From Methylobacterium aquaticum (lineage in GTDB: Bacteria > Pseudomonadota > Alphaproteobacteria > Rhizobiales > Beijerinckiaceae): 64,000 nt of DNA. The notes under the pieces were generated by a model, which saw only the letters and a list, made by a program, of their open reading frames with translations, did not search any database and was not told where the DNA came from. Every line of letters starts with the position of its first letter. The first letter of the stretch is position 1. The stretch lies in contig NZ_CP043627.1 of the NCBI RefSeq assembly GCF_016804325.1, forward strand, positions 3,671,001-3,735,000, read 5' to 3'. A program made the translations under genes and the position numbers. Shown one piece after another: positions 54,206 to 64,000 of the stretch.

Positions 54206-54520
54206 ATGGATCACGTCCAGACGAGCATCCGTGAGCGGGCCTATGCCCTGTGGGAGCGGGACGGCCGCGTGCCGGGCCGTGACGAGCATTACTGGCGCAT
54301 GGCCGAGCAAGAACTCGCCGCGCAGGCGCTGGCGATCGCGACCGAGGCGCCGGCCGCGGTGGAAGCCGTCGCCGCCAAGCCCGTGCGCAAGCCGGCGGCC
54401 CGCAAGCCGGCGACCAGGAGCGCCGCCGCCAAGACGGTGGCCGAGGTGGCCGAGGCCGTGGCGAAGCCGGCGCCGCGCCGCCGCCGCGCCGCCGCGGGCG
54501 AAAACGTCACCACCCACTAA
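54206..54520 (+). CDS. DUF2934 domain protein
   Basis: The 104-residue protein has the DUF2934 core (IRERAYALWERDGRVPGRDEHYWRMAEQEL) followed by an Ala/Lys/Arg/Pro-rich tail (AKPVRKPAARKPATR, then KPAPRRRRAAAG) like histone-H1-type low-complexity tails. ATG 54206 is chosen because AGGAG lies six bases upstream; ATG 54185 is possible. DUF2934 proteins are common in Methylobacterium and other Rhizobiales. The basic tail suggests DNA or RNA binding, but function is unknown. Confidence 0.85.
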   Translation: MDHVQTSIRERAYALWERDGRVPGRDEHYWRMAEQELAAQALAIATEAPAAVEAVAAKPVRKPAARKPATRSAAAKTVAEVAEAVAKPAPRRRRAAAGENVTTH

Positions 54521-54551
54521 ACCGACCGTCGGACGCGGACCGCGCCCGGCC

Positions 54552-55799
54552 TCAGCCCCTTCCGCCTTGCGGGAGGGGTTTTTCGTCGACGATCCGCGCC
54601 GGCATCGCGGCGCGGCGGCGGACCCGCCACAGCACCGCGACCAGGGCGACGTCGACCAGCCCGAGGATCATCAGCGCCAGCAGCGTCGCGTCGGTCCCCG
54701 CATGGGCGATCAGGTAGGCCGCGGCGGACGGCGCGAGCGCCTGGGCGGCGAGGTTCGGCTTCGCCAGCCGGCCGAGCAGGGCGGCGTAGCGCTCCGGCCC
54801 GAACACGGCGAGCGGCAGGGTCCCCCGGCCGATCGAGTAGAGGCCGTTGCCCGCGCCGTAGATCACCAGAACCAGGCCGAGCGCCGGGAGCCCGCTCCAC
54901 AGCAGGCCCAAGCCGACCGCCATCAGCATCACCGCGACGGTGAGCGTCCAGATCGGATGGTGCCGGCTGCGGTTGGCGACCTCCATGAGACGCGCACCCA
55001 CCTGCGCCGGCCCGATCAGGGTGCCCAGCGACACCGCCGCCGCCAGCGACAGGCCGCGATCCTGCAACAGGGTCAGCAGGTGGACGGAGAAGATCGAGGT
55101 GCTGATGCCGGTGCAGGTCACGATCGCGGCGAGGACCAGGAAGACCGGCCGTTCCGAGGCATCGAGCGAGACCGTGTCCGACCGGCCGCCCTTCGCCGAT
55201 TTGCCCGTTGCTTGTCCCACCCCTGGCCGCGGCGCGGCAGGCGGGACCAGCCCCAGGATCAGCGGCAGGCACAGGCCGAGTTCCAGCGCCGCATAGGTCA
55301 GGCAGGTGCCGCGCCAGCCGAGATGCGCGAGCAGGAAGGCCGAGAGCGGCCAGCACAGGGTGCTGGAGAAGCCGCCCCACAGGGTGAGCGCGGTGATCGC
55401 CGGCCGCGCGTCGGCCCCGTAGAGCCGCCCGAGGGTCGCGAAGGCGGCGTCGTAGAGCCCCGACCCCATCCCGGCGCCGATCACCAGCCAGGCGAGGGCG
55501 AAGACCGGCAGGTTCGGGGCCAGCGCCAGCAGGACGAGCCCGAGCGCCAGCAGCCCGGTCGAGACCGCCAGCACCGGGCGCCCGCCATGGCGGCCGATCA
55601 TCCGGCCGGCGGTCGGCGCGACGGCGCCCGCCACCAGCATGCCGGCGGTGAGGCTGCCGAAGATCCAGGGCAGCCCCCAGCCGGTCTCCGCCGCGATCGA
55701 TGGCCCGAGCACCGTCAGCAGGTAGTAGCTGCAGCCCCAGGCGAAGATCTGCACGATGCCCAGCGCCGAGATGACCGGCCAGCGCCCTTGAACGATCAT
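54552..55799 (-). CDS. MFS transporter
   Basis: The 415-residue protein has twelve hydrophobic segments and MFS motifs such as GRMIGRHGGRPVLAVS between helices 2 and 3. The first helix, FAWGCSYYLLTVLGPSIAAETGW, resembles the CynX/YcaD-like or monocarboxylate-like subgroup. ATG 55799 is the best start. It is convergent with the DUF2934 gene and divergent from gyrA. Substrate cannot be predicted with confidence. Confidence 0.87.
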   Translation of the reverse strand: MIVQGRWPVISALGIVQIFAWGCSYYLLTVLGPSIAAETGWGLPWIFGSLTAGMLVAGAVAPTAGRMIGRHGGRPVLAVSTGLLALGLVLLALAPNLPVFALAWLVIGAGMGSGLYDAAFATLGRLYGADARPAITALTLWGGFSSTLCWPLSAFLLAHLGWRGTCLTYAALELGLCLPLILGLVPPAAPRPGVGQATGKSAKGGRSDTVSLDASERPVFLVLAAIVTCTGISTSIFSVHLLTLLQDRGLSLAAAVSLGTLIGPAQVGARLMEVANRSRHHPIWTLTVAVMLMAVGLGLLWSGLPALGLVLVIYGAGNGLYSIGRGTLPLAVFGPERYAALLGRLAKPNLAAQALAPSAAAYLIAHAGTDATLLALMILGLVDVALVAVLWRVRRRAAMPARIVDEKPLPQGGRG

Positions 55800-56292
55800 A
55801 GCAAGCGGCCCCTCGTGAGCGCCCGGCGGAGTCGCGTCGGCACGCCGACACGTCGTGCGGGCAGTGTCTTGGTTCGTCGCAGATTTTTGTCGCGAAACCG
55901 GCAGCCGCCCTGGCGCAATCTGCCGAAGCCGTGGCGACCACGGGGGCGTCGGCGGCCCGCTCGCCGTCCGGCGGGGCGCCCCGGTCGAGGAGTTCCGGTC
56001 GCCAGGCGCACCGGACGGCAGGCCGCGTCGCGGTCGATCACGGCGTCCATCGGCGGCGGCCTCCCGCATCGGGCGGGCCAGACCGCCCCCGCATCCTTTG
56101 CCAATCTCTAACGAGTTCGCGGGACACTCGTCCACCGGAGTCCGGCAGGGTTGTGGAACATCCCCGGAACTCCCATCTAAGATGCTGATTTGCTTCGCCT
56201 TCCGCGCTTCACGCTGGTGCCCGGGGCGCAAATCGGCTAAGCCGTCCGGCAAGAGAGTGTGAGCCCGCGCGGGCCGCGACGAGAGACAGACC
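55800..56292. promoter_or_regulatory. Divergent intergenic region upstream of gyrA
   Basis: This 490-base region between the MFS and gyrA starts contains no supported gene. A TTGCCA at about 56098 and a TAAGAT at about 56176 are promoter-like but not properly spaced. A GAGAGA purine stretch precedes the gyrA start and may serve as its ribosome binding site. Confidence 0.4.
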
Positions 56293-59052
<2,760 letters not shown>

Positions 59053-59493
59053 TCGGGCCGTTTCACCGGCCTGACGAACGACCGCCGTGTCTGCGAGTGA
59101 GCCAGCTTGCAGATGCGGCGTTTCGTTTCGGGCGATGAACTCTGTTTGGCCTGTCTCGAAGCCGTCCGTGTCATGACATGCTCCGCCCCCCGGCCCCGGC
59201 AGGACGGCGAGTGCAATCCGCAACACGATAAGGTGCGGAATGCGGGCGCGGCGGCTGCCAAGCGTGAACCCTCCCCCCTTGTAGGCGAGCATGGTCACAT
59301 AACGGGGTCGGCACGGTGCCTGTCGTCCGCTTCGCGGCCGGGGGCCGATCCCTGCTCAGGGGAGTCGGCTGCAGGATCTCGGCCTGTGTGAGTTTGGCGA
59401 TCGTCGGCTCGCCGAAGGGGACCTTCCGTCTGTCACGATTGGTCGCGGGGCACCCCCCCCGCAGCGGGGGGAGGGTTCTTGCGGGACCGCCGG
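59053..59493. other. Intergenic region with G/C hairpin
   Basis: No supported gene lies in these 440 bases between convergent gyrA and the glutathionyl-hydroquinone reductase gene. At 59453-59471 an eight-C run, GCAGC and a six-G run can pair, but no T run follows on either strand, so it is a weak terminator candidate at best. Confidence 0.45.
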
Positions 59494-60471
59494 TCAGCGT
59501 CCGAACCGCTCCCCCCGCCCATGCGGCGCCTCGTAATCCACCACCGGCCCCACCGGCACGATCCCGGTCGGGTTGATGGTCGGGTGGCTCTCGTAATAGT
59601 GCCGCTTGATGTGGGTGAGGTTCACCGTCGGGGCGATGCCGGGGGTCTGGTAGAGGTCGCGCATGTAGGGCGCGAGGTTCGGGTAATCGGCGATCCGGCG
59701 CAGGTTGCACTTGAAGTGCCCGACATAGACCGGGTCGAACCGCACCAGCGTGGTGAACAACCGGATGTCGGCCTCGGTCAACGGAGCGCCCATCAGATAG
59801 CGCGAGCGGTCGAGACGGGCGTCGAGGGCGTCGAGTTCCTCGAAGAGCGCCGTCACCGCCTCCTCGTAGACCTCCTGCTTCGTCGCGAAGCCGGCCTTGT
59901 AGACGCCGTTATTGACCCGGTCGTAGACCCGCGCGTTCAGGGCATCGATCCCGGGCGCCAGGTCCGCCGGGTAGAGATCCGGGCCGGTCCCGCCGAAGGC
60001 GCCGTTCAGCATCCGGATGATCTCGGCCGACTCGTTCGATACGATCGTGTTCCGGACCTTGTCCCACAGGACCGGCACGGTGACCCGGCCGGTATAGTGC
60101 GGGTCGGCCCTCAGATAGACCTCGTAGAGCCGGGTCGCGCCGTTGACATGATCCGGCCCGGCACCCGGGCTGTCGCCGAATACCCAGCCCTCGGCACCCA
60201 TCAGCGGATCGACCACCGAGACCGAGATCGCCTCGTCCAGCCCCTTGAGGGCCCGCACGATCAGCGTGCGGTGCGCCCAGGGGCAGGCGAGCGAGACGTA
60301 GAGGTGGTAGCGCCCTGACTCGGCCGGGAAGCCGCCCTCCCCGCTCGGGCCGGGCGCGCCGTCGGGCGTCACCCAGTTGCGGTAGACCGCATCCTTGCGC
60401 ACGAAGCGCCCGCCGGTCTCCTTGGTGTCGTACCATTGGTCGTGCCAGACGCCGTCGACCAGAAGCCCCAT
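59494..60471 (-). CDS. Glutathionyl-hydroquinone reductase (Xi-class GST, YqjG/PcpF-like)
   Basis: These enzymes use glutathione to reduce glutathionyl-hydroquinones to hydroquinones. The 325-residue protein has the family N terminus GRFVRKDAVYRNWV and the catalytic cysteine Cys63 in LACPWAHR. C-terminal motifs include SRYLMGAPLTEADIRLFTTLVRFDPVYVGHFKCNLRRI, and the tail carries the conserved HIKRHYYESHPTINPTGIVP. Length and motifs fit the Xi class throughout. It is monocistronic, convergent with gyrA. Confidence 0.95.
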   Translation of the reverse strand: MGLLVDGVWHDQWYDTKETGGRFVRKDAVYRNWVTPDGAPGPSGEGGFPAESGRYHLYVSLACPWAHRTLIVRALKGLDEAISVSVVDPLMGAEGWVFGDSPGAGPDHVNGATRLYEVYLRADPHYTGRVTVPVLWDKVRNTIVSNESAEIIRMLNGAFGGTGPDLYPADLAPGIDALNARVYDRVNNGVYKAGFATKQEVYEEAVTALFEELDALDARLDRSRYLMGAPLTEADIRLFTTLVRFDPVYVGHFKCNLRRIADYPNLAPYMRDLYQTPGIAPTVNLTHIKRHYYESHPTINPTGIVPVGPVVDYEAPHGRGERFGR

Positions 60472-60533
60472 CGCACCCTCCTCAAGCTCTGCCCGAAGGT
60501 GGGGCGTCCGTTCCGCGCCGCAATGGCCGTCGC

Positions 60534-61463
60534 TCAGGTCGCGTCCCGGGGCGGGAGAGCCCGCGCCCCTTCCGCCTCCACGTCGAAGCGATCGGTCGGC
60601 ACGCGCGCCAGGAAGCGTTCGGCCACCTCGACCAGCAGCAGGTGCGGGCGCACCCGCTCGACATAGGCCCAGTCGAGATTCGACGACCAGACGAAGTGCA
60701 GCTCGCGAAAGCTCTCGGCCAAGAGCCCGGTCAGGAAGATCGGGTGGAAATGCGAGCAGGAATCGCCGAACAGCATCAGGGTCCGGGGATCGGCGGCCGG
60801 GCTGTCGTTGCGGAAGACGACGTGGGCGCCGACATGGAGATCGGCGGCGGTGCCGCGCGCCTCATGCGCCTCCACCAGCGGGTTGGCGAAGACCCGCACG
60901 GCGTCGCGCTGCATCTCGTAGACCCGCATCGTCTCGCGACGGGGCGGATCGAGCTTGGCGCCGAGATCGCGCACGCCGTCATGGTCGTGGAACGGCCGGC
61001 TCGCGAGATCGGGCGGCGGCACGGCGCCCATCGCCCGCATGATCTCGCCATAGGCCAGCCGGCAGCCCTCCTGGCTCCAATGGGTATCGGTGCGCAGATA
61101 CAACGGCGGCTCGGCGTCCCGCGCCGCCCGCAACGGGCCGACGAGGTCGATCCAGGCCCGCGCCGCGGGCGAGAGGGCGAGGCGCGCGCCGAGGCGGCGG
61201 GCCGGCGACAGGGCGGGATCGAGGGAGAGCCCGTCGAGGCGGTCGTCGTAGATGCTCAGCTTCTCCGGCACCACGACGTGGAAGGCGCGCGTCCCCAGGG
61301 CGGCGGCCCGGGCGGTGCGGGCCTCGATCAGCCGGCGCCAGCGCCACAGCCGCCAGGCGACCGGCAGGCTCGCCCGGTATTGCTGCCGCACCCGGTTGGT
61401 GCCGCCGGTCAGGAAGAGCCATCCGTCCCGGCCGAGATGGACCATGTCGGTGCTGTCGCGCAT
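60534..61463 (-). CDS. AlgX/AlgJ-like SGNH-type protein (acetyltransferase-related)
   Basis: The protein opens with MVHLGRDGWLFLTGG and contains LYLRTDTHWSQEG and MLFGDSCSHFHP. These are the DHHW/AlgX-type motifs around the catalytic Asp-His and Ser of polysaccharide O-acetyltransferases such as AlgJ and AlgX. The start is placed at ATG 61463; ATG 61532 is possible. No signal peptide and no partner MBOAT gene are visible, so the role in exopolysaccharide acetylation is unproven. It is divergent from the RNA-ligase-like gene. Confidence 0.75.
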   Translation of the reverse strand: MRDSTDMVHLGRDGWLFLTGGTNRVRQQYRASLPVAWRLWRWRRLIEARTARAAALGTRAFHVVVPEKLSIYDDRLDGLSLDPALSPARRLGARLALSPAARAWIDLVGPLRAARDAEPPLYLRTDTHWSQEGCRLAYGEIMRAMGAVPPPDLASRPFHDHDGVRDLGAKLDPPRRETMRVYEMQRDAVRVFANPLVEAHEARGTAADLHVGAHVVFRNDSPAADPRTLMLFGDSCSHFHPIFLTGLLAESFRELHFVWSSNLDWAYVERVRPHLLLVEVAERFLARVPTDRFDVEAEGARALPPRDAT

Positions 61464-61562
61464 GCGGGGCGTGTAGCGGGAAGTGACCGAGCTGAACAGC
61501 GCCGCCGATCCTGGCCGTTCCGCCCTGGCCATTCCGGTCCCGCGCGCCATTTCGCCGGGAGC

Positions 61563-62075
61563 ATGCCGCAACAGCCCCTGATCCTCACCCTGGAGCTCGA
61601 CGAGGACGCCTTCGCGGAGTTCGACGGCCAGCGCCGCCGCCACTTCCCGGCCGCCCTCAACAAGATTCCGGCCCACGTCACGCTCTTCCACCACCTGCCG
61701 GGCGAGGAGGAGCGCGGCATCGTCGAGACGCTGGCCGCGGAGATGCGGGCGGAAGGCCCGATCCCGATCGAGGTCGCGTCCTTGCGCTTCATCGGCCGCG
61801 GCGTCGCCTACGGGCTGGAATCCCCCCGCCTCTCGGCCCTGCGCGGTCGCCTCGCCGCCCATTTCGAACACTGGCTGACGCCGCAGGACCGGCAGGGCTA
61901 CCGGCCCCACGTCACGGTGCAGAACAAGGTCGCGCCCGAGGAGGCGCGGGCGCTCCACCGCGAGCTCGAGGCCGGCTTCGTGCCCCGGGAGATCACCGGC
62001 ACCGGGCTCCTGCTCTGGCGCTATCTCGGCGGGCCGTGGGAAGCCCGCGGCCGGTTTCCGTGCGGGGGCGCCTGA
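61563..62075 (+). CDS. 2'-5' RNA ligase family protein (LigT-like)
   Basis: The 170-residue protein has the two H-x-T-x motifs of the 2H phosphoesterase superfamily, HVTL (His38, Thr40) and HVTV (His116, Thr118), about 78 residues apart as expected. The C terminus reads LLLWRYLGGPWEARGRFPCGGA. Relatives hydrolyse 2',3'-cyclic phosphates or ligate RNA ends; the native substrate is unknown. Its TGA overlaps the ATG of the phosphatase gene (TGATG), suggesting a two-gene operon. Confidence 0.9.
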   Translation: MPQQPLILTLELDEDAFAEFDGQRRRHFPAALNKIPAHVTLFHHLPGEEERGIVETLAAEMRAEGPIPIEVASLRFIGRGVAYGLESPRLSALRGRLAAHFEHWLTPQDRQGYRPHVTVQNKVAPEEARALHRELEAGFVPREITGTGLLLWRYLGGPWEARGRFPCGGA

Positions 62076-62815
62076 TGGTCCAGATTCCGTTCCAGAACCA
62101 CGCCACGGCGGTGTGGCGGCGCCTGCGCCTCAACGAGATCGGGCCGCTCGCCTCGCTGCTCGCCGTCAGCCTGTTCGGCTTCGGATTCTTCAAGCTCGCC
62201 GACGAGATCCGCGAGGGCGGCTCGTTCGGCTTCGACGATCGCCTCCTGCTGGCGCTCCGGGTGCCGGGCGACCTCGCCCAGCCGATCGGGCCGTCCTGGC
62301 TGCCCGAGACGATGCGGGACATCACCGCCTTCGGCAGCGTGTTCGGCATCGTCTACGTCACGGCCTGCGTGGTCCTGTACCTGGCGATCACGGCGCGGCG
62401 GCGCGCCGCCCTGTTCGTGGTGGTCGCGATCGGCGGCGGCGAATTGCTGTCGACGGGGCTCAAGCTGTTCTTCCGCCGTCCCCGGCCCGACCTGGTGCCG
62501 CACGGCATGGAGACCTTCACGGCGAGCTTCCCGAGCGGCCACGCCATGCTGTCGGCCATCGCCTACCTGACCCTGGCGATCCTGCTCGCCCGGGTCGAGC
62601 GTTCGGGCAAGGTCAAAGCCTTCGTGATGGGGCTGGGCGTCGTCACCACGCTGCTCGTCGGCATCAGCCGGATCTATCTCGGGGTGCATTGGCCGAGCGA
62701 CGTGCTCGCCGGCTGGTGCATCGGCGCCGCCTGGGCGTCCCTGTGCTGGTTCGTCGCCCTCCAGCTCCAGCGGCAGGCGGTGGTCGAGGCGCCGGATCCG
62801 CCGCCGCCGGCGTGA
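62075..62815 (+). CDS. PAP2-family membrane phosphatase
   Basis: The 246-residue integral membrane protein has five to six hydrophobic segments and the three PAP2 motifs: K-x6-RP in KLFFRRPRP near 130-138, PSGH at 153-156 and [12 protein letters not shown] at 198-209. Such enzymes dephosphorylate undecaprenyl pyrophosphate, phosphatidic acid or similar lipids on the outer face of the membrane. ATG 62075 overlaps the upstream stop; a longer start inside the previous gene is not supported. Confidence 0.93.
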   Translation: MVQIPFQNHATAVWRRLRLNEIGPLASLLAVSLFGFGFFKLADEIREGGSFGFDDRLLLALRVPGDLAQPIGPSWLPETMRDITAFGSVFGIVYVTACVVLYLAITARRRAALFVVVAIGGGELLSTGLKLFFRRPRPDLVPHGMETFTASFPSGHAMLSAIAYLTLAILLARVERSGKVKAFVMGLGVVTTLLVGISRIYLGVHWPSDVLAGWCIGAAWASLCWFVALQLQRQAVVEAPDPPPPA

Positions 62816-62906
62816 TCCCCCGGCAGCCCTGCCCTCCCGCCGACCCGCTTGCGCCCCGCCCCGCCCTCCCCTAGCCAAGCGGGGGAGACGAGCGGGAGGA
62901 CAGGCC

Positions 62907-63680
62907 GTGACTTACGAGAACATCCGGGTCGAGACGCGCGGGCGGGTGGCGCTCGTCACCCTGCACCGTCCGGCGGCGCTGAACGCCCTGTGCAACGCGC
63001 TGATCGCCGAGCTGAACCACGCGCTGGACGGCTACGAGCGCGACGACGGCATCGGCTGCATCGTCATCACCGGCTCGGAGAAGGCCTTCGCCGCCGGCGC
63101 CGACATCCGCGAGATGCAGGACCGGACCCATCCCGAATTCTACATGGCCGACCCGTTCGGCGAGTGGGACAAGGTCGGGCGGCGCCGCAAGCCGATCATC
63201 GCCGCGGTGGCGGGCTACGCGCTCGGCGGCGGCTGCGAGCTGGCGCTGATGTGCGACTTCATCCTCGCCGCCGACACCGCCAGGTTCGGCCAGCCCGAGA
63301 TCAAGCTCGGCGTCATCCCGGGCGCCGGCGGCACCCAGCGCCTCACCCGCGCCGTCGGCAAGGCCAAGGCGATGGAGCTCTGCCTCACCGGCCGGATGAT
63401 GGATGCCGCGGAAGCCGAGCGCTCCGGCCTCGTCGCCCGCATCGTCCCGGCGGCCGAGCTGCTCGACGAGGCGTTGAAGACGGCCGAGACCATCGCGTCG
63501 ATGTCGCTGCCCGCCGTGATGGTGGCCAAGGAGAGCATCGACCGCGCCTTCGAGACCACGCTGACCGAGGGCATCCGCTACGAGCGCCGGGTGTTCTACG
63601 GGCTGTTTGCCACCCACGACCAGAAGGAAGGCATGACGGCCTTCGTCGAGAAGCGTAAGCCCAACTTCGAGAACCGCTGA
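62907..63680 (+). CDS. Enoyl-CoA hydratase (crotonase family)
   Basis: The 257-residue protein hydrates trans-2-enoyl-CoA in fatty-acid or amino-acid breakdown. The oxyanion-hole segment [12 protein letters not shown] lies near 59-70, and the two catalytic glutamates are Glu111 in GGGCELALM and Glu131 in [15 protein letters not shown], with the 20-residue spacing of true hydratases. GTG 62907 is the start, with GGGAGGA eight bases upstream. Motifs match mitochondrial-type short-chain hydratase closely. Confidence 0.95.
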   Translation: MTYENIRVETRGRVALVTLHRPAALNALCNALIAELNHALDGYERDDGIGCIVITGSEKAFAAGADIREMQDRTHPEFYMADPFGEWDKVGRRRKPIIAAVAGYALGGGCELALMCDFILAADTARFGQPEIKLGVIPGAGGTQRLTRAVGKAKAMELCLTGRMMDAAEAERSGLVARIVPAAELLDEALKTAETIASMSLPAVMVAKESIDRAFETTLTEGIRYERRVFYGLFATHDQKEGMTAFVEKRKPNFENR

Positions 63681-63681
63681 C

Positions 63682-64000
63682 ATGAGCGTCACTTACGCCG
63701 ACGTCGAGGCCGCCGCCGGCCGCATCGACGGCATCGCCCACCGCACCCCGGTGCTCACCTCCCGCACGGCCGACGCCCGGACCGGCGCCACCCTGTTCTT
63801 CAAGGCCGAGCCGCTGCAGCGGGCCGGCGCCTTCAAGTTCCGGGGCGCCTGCAACGCCATCGCGGCGCTCTCGGCAGAGCAGCGGCGCCGCGGGGTGCTG
63901 GCCTTCTCGTCGGGCAACCACGCCCAGGCGATCGCCTATGCCGGCGCGCTCCAGGGCGTGCCGACCGTGATCGTGATGCCGCACGACGCCCCCGCCATCA
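63682..64000 (+). CDS. Threonine/serine dehydratase-like PLP enzyme (runs off the window)
   Basis: ATG 63682, two bases after the enoyl-CoA hydratase stop, opens a frame that continues to the window edge without a stop. It reads VTYADVEAAAGRIDGIAHRTPVLTS, with the PLP-lysine motif GAFKFRGACNAI and LAFSSGNHAQAIAYAGALQGVPTVIVMP. These are hallmarks of the fold-type II threonine dehydratase/serine racemase/hydroxyaspartate dehydratase family. Only the first 106 codons are present, so the exact member cannot be decided. Confidence 0.88.
   Translation, partial: MSVTYADVEAAAGRIDGIAHRTPVLTSRTADARTGATLFFKAEPLQRAGAFKFRGACNAIAALSAEQRRRGVLAFSSGNHAQAIAYAGALQGVPTVIVMPHDAPAI

Noticed and set aside
59453..59471. 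Rho-independent terminator after the glutathionyl-hydroquinone reductase gene
   Set aside because: The C8/G6 stem can form but no T run follows on either strand, so it does not meet the usual criteria.

Overview
The window is high-GC DNA from an alphaproteobacterium, most likely Methylobacterium or a close relative. The evidence is the GC-rich codon use, a DUF2934 protein, two small secreted proteins of the GCG/CRPN type, an alphaproteobacterial GyrA, and the mix of siderophore receptors, CaiB-type CoA-transferases and ABC importers. This assignment is inference; no rRNA or tRNA gene was seen.

Layout. (1) 0.35-15 kb: two ferric-siderophore uptake loci on the minus strand. The first has an AraC/PchR-type regulator, a TonB receptor, a siderophore esterase and a FecBCDE-type ABC importer. 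The second has a ferric-siderophore reductase (SIP), FhuC/D/B-type importer genes and a TonB receptor. (2) 15-26 kb: a LysR gene, then a tightly overlapping minus-strand operon for peptide uptake and breakdown (DppA, B, C, fused DppDF, M20 peptidase, PNPOx-like protein, gamma-glutamyltransferase), with a divergent AraC gene. (3) 25.8-30 kb: an IclR regulator facing a LivK-like binding protein, an SDR and a CoA-transferase. (4) 30-32.5 kb: a TonB receptor remnant fused to an IS3-family element whose other side is the start of an unrelated gene. (5) 32.5-43.7 kb: a GntR-centred regulon. One arm encodes a CaiB CoA-transferase, an HMG-CoA-lyase-like enzyme and an MFS carrier. The other encodes a PEP-mutase/isocitrate-lyase-family lyase, a LeuC/LeuD-like hydratase and an NMT1/TauA-type ABC importer. 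Matching palindromes sit at both promoters. (6) 44-50 kb: a cyanate locus (binding protein, permease, ATPase, CynS) with a near-perfect sigma-54 promoter and a divergent PAS-AAA+ sigma-54 activator. (7) 50-54 kb: small secreted proteins, an IS630 element, palindromes and an IS4-family element. (8) 54-64 kb: DUF2934 protein, MFS carrier, gyrA, glutathionyl-hydroquinone reductase, AlgX-like protein, 2'-5' RNA ligase-like protein, PAP2 phosphatase, enoyl-CoA hydratase and the start of a threonine dehydratase-like gene.

Sequence quality matters here. Nine otherwise well-conserved genes are broken by ten single-base indels in short homopolymers (nine missing bases in G/C runs, one extra base in a T run). 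I treat these as probable sequencing errors, describe each gene as one locus, and give the position of each break.

Most interesting: the sigma-54-controlled cyanate regulon with three palindromic sites, and the GntR regulon whose enzyme set resembles a branched dicarboxylate (dimethylmaleate/citraconate-like) breakdown pathway.
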